Shown: piece after piece, positions 6,811 to 11,203 of the stretch | Position numbering within the stretch: position 1 is the first letter of the stretch | Layout: the number at the start of each line of letters is the position of its first letter | Assembly: GCA_004375785.1 (NCBI GenBank) | Contig: SOKM01000010.1 | Coordinates: 1 to 11,203, forward strand | From: Candidatus Cloacimonadota bacterium | GTDB taxonomy: Bacteria; Hydrothermota; E44-bin80 | Direction: 5' to 3' | Length of the DNA stretch: 11,203 nt | The notes under the pieces: model-generated | Told to the model about the DNA's origin: nothing | What the model saw: only the letters and a program-made list of their open reading frames with translations | The model's database searches: none | Program-made: the position numbers and the translations under genes

Positions 6811-8490
6811 TTATCCCGCTGTATCCTCCTTATTCCAACCAAGACCAACACCACCATTCGTCGTCCACAACAAAACATCCTTACCACAACTGCATCCTAT
6901 CAAACTGTCCCACATAGATATCCCATAAAGAGGTTTGTTAAAAGTTGTCTGTTGCCAATCCCAACTTACTCCGCCATCAGTCGTCACCCATATCGTTCCA
7001 GAAGTCTCCTTACTATACCCGTGTGCCTCGACAAACCAACCCCTATTCCTATCAACAAAATCAAAATCATGAAATTCTGTCACAAATGAATCCACATTCG
7101 CAATAACATTCCAACTGTTACCCCCATCCGTAGTTCTATAAATCCTTACGCAATCTCCATCTATCCCTCCTGTCCAACCATAAAGCGTATCAACAAATTC
7201 TATTGCTCTAATAAAAGGACCTCCTATTGAAACCTTCTCCCAGGAATTACCTACATCAGTTGTCCTCCACATCAATGGTTGGTCATTTTTATCCCGCCCC
7301 ACTGCAAATACGGTTAAACTGTCCCTCACACCTATGTCTCTGAACTCATCACTCTCAGATAACTCTTTAACCTCCCAGCTATCTCCACCATCAGTTGTAT
7401 GGAGCACCATACCGCCTTCCCCGGCAATCCAGCCATTGAGGGAATCAAGAAACTGCACTCCACGCAGCCAGTTGCTCCAGGGCAGCTGAAACTCCCATCC
7501 TGAACCCGAACTGTGAGAAAGGGTCGTCCATTCTCCACAGCTCCAGACTTTATCATCTTTAACAGAAATACTCATTAACCTTGAATTAGTCCCTACCCAC
7601 ATCCTCTCCCAGGTTACCCCACCATCAGTCGTCTTCACAACAACACCACACTCACCACAGGCATAGCCCATAAGGGTATCAAGAAAGATAACATCGTAAT
7701 ATGGTAAATTCCCAGTATTCATCCCTCTGACTGACCAGGTATCTCCTCCTGTTGTTGTAAAGATAAGCGTATCCTTAGTTCCCACTCCAAAGCCTCTAAG
7801 AGAATCTAAAAAAGAGAGACTCTTTATATCCATCGATGATGGGTTAAACTGAAAACTCCATGTAGTTCCAGCATCTGTTGTATGATAAATAACACCAATC
7901 ACAATTCCCCAACCTTCGCTGGGACTTACAAATTCTAAATCACCTCCATATGAAAAGGGTATAATTTCCCAGTTTATACCTCCATCTATGGTATGTAATA
8001 ATTTGGTATCTCCCGTTACCCAACCGTTTAATGTATCTACAAAATCCACCGCAACAAAAGACTTATTCGAATTTACTGGAAATGAATCCTTCTCCCAGGT
8101 ATCACCGCCATCCTGTGTCTTCAGGATTAAGCCATACCAATCACTGCCATAACGACTATTTCCTACTACCCAACCTCTGAGCGTATCAAGGAATTGCACA
8201 TCATAAAAACAAATACTGCTGTCTATCTCAGTTATACCCCAACTCGCTCCGCCATCTGGCGTCTTGCCTATCACTCCCCTCTGAAAAGTCCACGGTCTGC
8301 CTGTATAACCTCCATAATAGACTGGCGTCATATGATACCTGCCTCCTACTACCCATCCGTGCAAACTATCCACAAAATCTATACCTTGAAAATGAACCTG
8401 ATGCGGAGACGGCTCCCTCTGCACCTCCCACCCAGAAAAAAGTATAACAGGAATAAGCAAAATAGAAATAATCAGAATTAAATTTTTCAC
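6811..8490 (-). CDS. Secreted Ycf48/BNR-like beta-propeller protein, cut by an in-frame TAA after blade 12
   Basis: The 559 residues begin with a signal peptide (~1-19, hydrophobic run ILIISILLIPVILF, then FSG). The rest is 12 repeats of about 40-50 residues with the pattern F-[LV]-D-[ST]-L-x-G-W-x-x-G followed by T-T-D-G-G-x-[ST]-W, the Asp-box signature of Ycf48/BNR propellers. The start is GTG (8488-8490); an ATG one base earlier runs straight into TGA. GAGAGGG lies only 3 nt before the start, so ribosome binding looks weak. A promoter lies at 8516-8545. The reading frame and repeat pattern continue through the TAA at 6811-6813 into two more blades and a sorting domain. The intact protein would have 14 blades, i.e. 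two seven-bladed propellers. As it stands, the product would be secreted across the inner membrane but lack its sorting signal. The function of such proteins is unknown; a binding or scaffold role is a guess. The stop could be a nonsense mutation or a sequencing error. Confidence 0.85.
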   Translation of the reverse strand: MKNLILIISILLIPVILFSGWEVQREPSPHQVHFQGIDFVDSLHGWVVGGRYHMTPVYYGGYTGRPWTFQRGVIGKTPDGGASWGITEIDSSICFYDVQFLDTLRGWVVGNSRYGSDWYGLILKTQDGGDTWEKDSFPVNSNKSFVAVDFVDTLNGWVTGDTKLLHTIDGGINWEIIPFSYGGDLEFVSPSEGWGIVIGVIYHTTDAGTTWSFQFNPSSMDIKSLSFLDSLRGFGVGTKDTLIFTTTGGDTWSVRGMNTGNLPYYDVIFLDTLMGYACGECGVVVKTTDGGVTWERMWVGTNSRLMSISVKDDKVWSCGEWTTLSHSSGSGWEFQLPWSNWLRGVQFLDSLNGWIAGEGGMVLHTTDGGDSWEVKELSESDEFRDIGVRDSLTVFAVGRDKNDQPLMWRTTDVGNSWEKVSIGGPFIRAIEFVDTLYGWTGGIDGDCVRIYRTTDGGNSWNVIANVDSFVTEFHDFDFVDRNRGWFVEAHGYSKETSGTIWVTTDGGVSWDWQQTTFNKPLYGISMWDSLIGCSCGKDVLLWTTNGGVGLGWNKEDTAG

Positions 8491-8515
8491 ATTCCCTCTC
8501 TTTTTAATTTTCTAT

Positions 8516-8545
8516 AATATAATCATATTCTTCTCATAAAGTCAA
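8516..8545 (-). promoter_or_regulatory. Probable promoter of the operon 8490-308
   Basis: On the minus strand TTGACT (8545-8540) is followed by 18 bases and TATATT (8521-8516). The start would be near 8509, leaving a leader of about 20 nt before the GTG at 8490. The AT-rich -10 region allows neighbouring alternatives. Confidence 0.55.
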
Positions 8546-8562
8546 GCGAAAAAAACAGCCAC

Positions 8563-8623
8563 AGGTAGCCGCAGGCTTCAGCCTGCGTAAGCCTTTTCGC
8601 ACCTTAAAACGTCGCGGCTACCT
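8563..8623. repeat. 61-bp inverted-repeat element with internal hairpin
   Basis: AGGTAGCCGC (8563-8572) and GCGGCTACCT (8614-8623) are perfect 10-base inverted ends. Inside is the hairpin CGCAGGCT/AGCCTGCG (8570-8577, 8580-8587; loop TC). Positions 8564-8587 match 104-127 at 23 of 24 bases. The right end contains the TAG stop (8618-8620) of the neighbouring gene. On the minus strand a run of seven T (8549-8555) follows 14 bases after the hairpin, so it may help to end that gene's transcript, weakly supported. Confidence 0.8.
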
Positions 8624-10162
8624 TAATTTTATAATTTTACTTCTATAACTCTTGCTCCAATTCTCAGCTTTTATTTCTACTCTCACAAAATAAATTCCCT
8701 GCTTCACAGTATCCCCCCTATCATCTCTCCCTTTCCATTCAACTCTTTGGACTCTTGAACTCTGAAACTCTGGAATTAATCTTCTTATCAACCTCCCACT
8801 CACATCGTAAATATGTAATGCAATGTCTTCCCTGTCACTGTGCTCTTGTGCACTTGAATTACCCTCTGCACCTTGCCCTATGCTGGGAAGGGTGAGGATG
8901 ATTTGGGTGGAAGTGGTGAAGGGATTCGGGTGGCAAGCCAATCTTATGTCTTGTGTCTCCTTCCTTGAGTCTTTACATTCCCTAACTCCTACATCGGGTT
9001 TCGTCTTAATAACATATACATCAGCTGCTCCTGCCCCAAAAGAACTTGTTGAACCTGTAATAATGTATCCATTATCATCAGTTTGCTGAATTGAGTATCC
9101 ATTATCAGGACTATCCCCCCCATAGGTTTTTGTCCAGAGTATGTTACCGTCCGGATTCGTTCTTATTAGATAAATGTTAGAATGTTCTGGGGTACCTATA
9201 CCAAATGATTTTGTATATCCACAGGCAATGTATCCGCCTCCTGAAACCTCACGAACAGAAAATAGTCCATCATTATATACACCTCCATAGGTTCTTAACC
9301 ATAAGAGACCACCATTAGGATATGTCTTTATCAAAAATCCATCGCTATTACCTGCACCAAAAGAGTATGTCCATCCACAGATAATACAACCTCCATCAGA
9401 AGTTTGCTGAATCGAATAACCTACGTCATTCTCTGTTCCTCCGTAAAATTTTGTCCATAATGTGTCACCATTTAAATCCGTTTTTATAAGATAAATATCA
9501 TCACCCTCTGCTCCATACGATGACGTATTTCCTACAACAATATATCCGCTGTCAGCAGTTTCATAAACATAATAACCACGGTCAGATAGTGGACCTCCAA
9601 GCTGGTTCAAAGAATAGAGAGTTCCGTTCTTGCGTACTTTTAACAGATAAACATCCCAGGAGTTTGCTCCATATGTATATCCTGCTATTACATACATACT
9701 ATCAAAAGTTACCTGCACAGAACGTCCCATATCAAAATATATATCTCCGTAATCTCTCCACCATGTCGTATTGCCAAGGGAATCAGTCTTTATAAGATAG
9801 AGATCCCCATCTCCTCCTCCATAAGATATTGTATACCCAACGATTATATAACCCTTATCAGGTGTTTGTTTGACCGAATATCCTCCATCACTAAATGTTC
9901 CACCAAATGTTTTAGTCCAGGTTGTATCTCCTTCTGAATCAATTTTTATAAGATAAACATCATCACTACCTGCACCAAAAGAGTTTGTCCACCCACAAAT
10001 AATGTATCCACCTTCGGAAGTTTGCTGGATTGAGCGGCTCATATCATAATATATTCCTCCATAAGTTCTCGTCCATAAAGTATCAGGTCCCTGTGCAATT
10101 AAGGTAGATCCCAGCAGAGACAATACTACTACAACAATAAAAAGCCTTCTATACTGCTTCAT
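8618..10162 (-). CDS. Secreted seven-bladed beta-propeller protein with C-terminal sorting domain
   Basis: The 514 residues begin with a signal peptide (1-23, cleavage near LIA|Q). Residues ~25-390 are seven repeats of about 52 residues. Each reads roughly L-W-T-[KR]-x-[YF]-G-G, then Y-S-[IV]-Q-Q-T-x-D-G-G-Y-I-I-x-G, S-[FY]-G-A-G, and D-[VI]-Y-L-I-K-T-D-x-x-G-[DN]. Seven copies fit a single closed beta-propeller. Repeat 3 is shortest and repeat 4 lacks the W-T start. Residues ~403-514 form a sorting domain with HPNPF, IYDVSGR, a WKG in place of WDG, and GIYF, ending KIIKLR. The ATG has a strong AAGGAGG 6 nt upstream (10169-10175) and a promoter at 10207-10235. Two loops of the sorting domain are made of tandem-repeat arrays (8737-8777 and 8842-8888). 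The stop codon TAG lies inside a short inverted-repeat element. Role at the cell surface is inferred; the ligand is unknown. Confidence 0.92.
   Translation of the reverse strand: MKQYRRLFIVVVVLSLLGSTLIAQGPDTLWTRTYGGIYYDMSRSIQQTSEGGYIICGWTNSFGAGSDDVYLIKIDSEGDTTWTKTFGGTFSDGGYSVKQTPDKGYIIVGYTISYGGGDGDLYLIKTDSLGNTTWWRDYGDIYFDMGRSVQVTFDSMYVIAGYTYGANSWDVYLLKVRKNGTLYSLNQLGGPLSDRGYYVYETADSGYIVVGNTSSYGAEGDDIYLIKTDLNGDTLWTKFYGGTENDVGYSIQQTSDGGCIICGWTYSFGAGNSDGFLIKTYPNGGLLWLRTYGGVYNDGLFSVREVSGGGYIACGYTKSFGIGTPEHSNIYLIRTNPDGNILWTKTYGGDSPDNGYSIQQTDDNGYIITGSTSSFGAGAADVYVIKTKPDVGVRECKDSRKETQDIRLACHPNPFTTSTQIILTLPSIGQGAEGNSSAQEHSDREDIALHIYDVSGRLIRRLIPEFQSSRVQRVEWKGRDDRGDTVKQGIYFVRVEIKAENWSKSYRSKIIKLR
8737..8777. 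repeat. In-frame array of 8-bp units, sorting-domain loop 2
   Basis: Four 8-base units in phase (TTTGGACT, CTTGAACT, CTGAAACT, CTGGAATT), plus ATTCAACT one base out of phase at 8737. They encode IPEFQSSRVQRVE before WKG. It belongs to the same family as 1461-1516. Confidence 0.82.
8842..8888. repeat. In-frame array of degenerate 7-bp units, sorting-domain loop 1
   Basis: Positions 8861-8888 show four 7-base units (ACCCTCT, GCACCTT, GCCCTAT, GCTGGGA). More decayed ones (GCTCTTG, TGCACTT) lie at 8842-8855. They encode a stretch around SIGQGAEGNSSAQEHS between ILTL and LHIYD. The units resemble those at 10357-10406. Confidence 0.7.
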
Positions 10163-10168
10163 CCAAAC

Positions 10169-10175
10169 CCTCCTT
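10169..10175 (-). promoter_or_regulatory. Strong Shine-Dalgarno site AAGGAGG
   Basis: AAGGAGG stands 6 nt before the ATG at 10162-10160. It fixes that start and shows that this genome uses canonical ribosome-binding sites, in contrast to the leaderless rsmA nearby. Confidence 0.85.
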
Positions 10176-10206
10176 GTATAATTTTTATATCTCAGCTCTT
10201 TATAAT

Positions 10207-10235
10207 ATTATAGAACTTTTTTACTTTAAAGTCCA
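10207..10235 (-). promoter_or_regulatory. Sigma70-type promoter of the seven-bladed propeller gene
   Basis: On the minus strand TGGACT (10235-10230) is followed by 17 bases and a perfect TATAAT (10212-10207). Transcription would start near 10200, giving a leader of about 38 nt that contains the AAGGAGG ribosome-binding site. It diverges from the rsmA promoter. Confidence 0.65.
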
Positions 10236-10277
10236 GAAAAAAAGTTAATCACAGAGGGTAAGGGTGAAGGTTGTCAT

Positions 10278-10388
10278 TCACCTCACCAAAACTATCTTCT
10301 TCATAGATGTAAAATCACCCGAGGAGAGTTTTATGAAATAGATACCAGGATGTTTAGCTCTATGCCCTCTTACTCTCTGCTCTATGCG
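10278..10388 (-). pseudogene. Beheaded sorting-domain remnant
   Basis: This minus-strand frame lies between stop codons (TAG at 10391-10389, TGA at 10280-10278). From about 10349 it encodes PGIYFIKL, then SSGDFTS, then MKKIVLVR and a stop. This matches the last 23 residues of the giant protein's sorting domain (AGIYF, SGNFTS, KKVILLR) almost position by position. Everything that should precede it is missing. The upstream side is instead an array of 7-bp units (10357-10406), part of which is read as RIEQRVRGHRAKH. It has no start codon of its own, so it is most likely the relic of a lost secreted-protein gene. Confidence 0.75.
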
Positions 10389-10406
10389 CTATGCTCTTTG
10401 CTGTGA
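10357..10406. repeat. Intergenic array of 7-bp units abutting the sorting-domain relic
   Basis: Seven units of the type GCTCTAT (GCTCTAT twice, GCCCTCT, GCGCTAT, GCTCTTT, GCTGTGA, plus one unit with an extra base). The array lies where the lost part of the relic gene should be and ends about 20 bases before the rsmA -35 box. The 10163-10464 gap otherwise holds the two promoters and the relic. Confidence 0.8.
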
Positions 10407-10428
10407 CTTTTTTATTCATGATTTAGTC

Positions 10429-10457
10429 TTGACATCTTTTGTTTTTGGTGATACAAT
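10429..10457 (+). promoter_or_regulatory. Near-consensus sigma70 promoter of rsmA
   Basis: TTGACA (10429-10434) is followed by exactly 17 bases and TACAAT (10452-10457). A TG at 10449-10450 gives an extended -10 (TGATACAAT). The expected transcription start is at 10464-10465, i.e. on or next to the A of the rsmA ATG. Confidence 0.8.
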
Positions 10458-10464
10458 TTTAATT

Positions 10465-11203
10465 ATGAGGAAAATTGAATTAAAAAGAATAATAAAAGAA
10501 ATCGGACTCTTTCCCCAAAAACATCTTGGTCAGAACTTTCTTGCAAGTGACGAGATTGCTGAAAGGATAGTTGACGCTGCTTCTCTCTCCGGAGAAGATT
10601 TTGTTGTTGAAGTGGGACCTGGTCTTGGTGTCGTAACGGAGAAAATACTCGATAAAGGAGCAGAAGTCCTTGCGGTGGAAATTGATAGAAAACTCTCTTT
10701 GTATCTTAAGAAACGGTTTTCAAAATCCAAATTTTTCCATCTTATAGAGGATGACTTCTTTAAGCTGGATAAAAAAAAACTCTTATCATATAATGGCACG
10801 AGAGCGATGAAGTTTATCTCTAACCCCCCTTACAGGGGAGCAAAAAAGTTGTTGAGAAAACTCACCGAAATGAATATCTTCTCATCTGGAGTGATTACAC
10901 TACAGAAAGAGGTTGCTGAGACTATCCTTGTAAAGCCAGGACAGAGTGATGCGAGCAGTCTGACATACTCTGTCCGCTACAGGTTCAAGCCCGTGAAACT
11001 TTTTGATATACCTTTGAACTTCTTCTACCCTGAGCCCAGGGTTAATTCTTCCACAATCCTCCTTCTCCCTGCTCGTGAGCATAAACTGACAGCGTCTGAT
11101 GAAAAATTCTTCTTCAAGACCGTTGATATTCTACTGAAGTCAAGGAAAAAAAAACTGAAGAACAACATCAAATCGGGTTTAAATATTCCCGACAGGATAA
11201 TCC
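10465..11203 (+). CDS. rsmA: RsmA/KsgA, 16S rRNA adenine-N6,N6-dimethyltransferase (3' end outside window)
   Basis: RsmA uses S-adenosylmethionine to dimethylate two adjacent adenines in the 3'-terminal hairpin of 16S rRNA during late 30S assembly. The 246 visible residues show the family motifs in order: LGQNFL (21-26), the SAM-binding VEVGPGLG (48-55), the acidic VEID (71-74), EDDF (95-98), the catalytic motif as NPPY (120-123), LQKEVAE (146-152), and FYPEPRVNSS (187-196), followed by a basic SRKKKLKNN (226-234). The usual catalytic motif is NLPY, so the Pro at 121 is unusual. The N-terminus has the length expected before GQNFL in the Bacillus-type proteins, which supports the ATG at 10465. 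There is no Shine-Dalgarno, and the -10 box ends 7 bases before the ATG, so a leaderless mRNA is predicted. The family usually has about 260-290 residues, so only the C-terminal end is missing. Confidence 0.97.
   Translation, partial: MRKIELKRIIKEIGLFPQKHLGQNFLASDEIAERIVDAASLSGEDFVVEVGPGLGVVTEKILDKGAEVLAVEIDRKLSLYLKKRFSKSKFFHLIEDDFFKLDKKKLLSYNGTRAMKFISNPPYRGAKKLLRKLTEMNIFSSGVITLQKEVAETILVKPGQSDASSLTYSVRYRFKPVKLFDIPLNFFYPEPRVNSSTILLLPAREHKLTASDEKFFFKTVDILLKSRKKKLKNNIKSGLNIPDRII

Noticed and set aside
6811..6813. TAA as a reassigned sense codon
   Set aside because: The giant gene in the same operon ends in TAA at 308-310 right after a complete sorting domain, so TAA works as a stop here.
6825..6831. 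AAGGAGG as ribosome-binding site for the 6801-6253 fragment
   Set aside because: It is 23 nt from the ATG and is simply the AAG GAG codons of the upstream frame. The nearer ATG overlapping the TAA is in another frame and meets a stop after eight codons.
8490..8492. ATG as start of the propeller gene
   Set aside because: This ATG is followed at once by TGA in its own frame; the long frame begins with the overlapping GTG.
10429..10431. In-frame TTG as an upstream start of rsmA
   Set aside because: It is part of the -35 box, and the extra residues would not fit the family N-terminus.
10822..10833. NPPY as evidence of a DNA adenine methyltransferase
   Set aside because: GQNFL, the LQKEVAE motif and FYPEPRVNSS identify RsmA despite the variant motif.

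Overview
The window is AT-rich bacterial DNA with ordinary sigma70-type promoters and Shine-Dalgarno sites. It carries three secreted, repeat-rich surface proteins that end in type IX-like (Por/FlgD-Ig-like) C-terminal sorting domains. That protein style, together with many dispersed short repeats and GC-rich hairpins, suggests an uncultured member of the FCB group or a relative such as candidate phylum WOR-3/Stahlbacteria. This assignment is inference from style; no phylogenetic marker was compared.

Layout: positions 1-307 hold no gene but are packed with repeats: two arrays of 7-bp units, four stem-loops and one array of 9-bp units. On the minus strand, 8490-308 looks like one operon. It begins with a Ycf48/BNR-like beta-propeller protein (8490-6811) cut by an in-frame TAA and continuing in the same frame as 6801-6253, for 14 blades plus a sorting domain in total. 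A 4-base ATGA overlap then leads into a 1982-residue protein (6256-308) that combines a glycoside-hydrolase-like barrel, a FnIII domain, two beta-helices and a sorting domain. Further upstream on the same strand, 10162-8618 encodes a seven-bladed propeller protein with its own promoter. The gap at 10163-10464 holds that promoter, a beheaded remnant of another sorting domain and a 7-bp-unit array. On the plus strand, rsmA (16S rRNA dimethyladenosine transferase) starts at 10465 and runs off the window. Its near-consensus promoter is so close that the mRNA should be leaderless.

The minus-strand genes encode exported proteins that would probably be anchored or released at the cell surface through a shared C-terminal signal. 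rsmA is an unrelated housekeeping gene.

The most interesting signal is a set of about twelve degenerate tandem arrays with unit lengths of 7, 8 or 9 bp. Eight lie in frame inside coding sequence and four lie between genes. In two paralogous sorting domains the same two surface loops are filled by unrelated arrays with swapped periods, and the third sorting domain has none there. In the giant protein the second beta-helix carries arrays at places where the first does not. This looks like repeated, frame-preserving insertion of small repeat cassettes at tolerated protein loops. I see no defence system, CRISPR, transposase, tRNA or rRNA.
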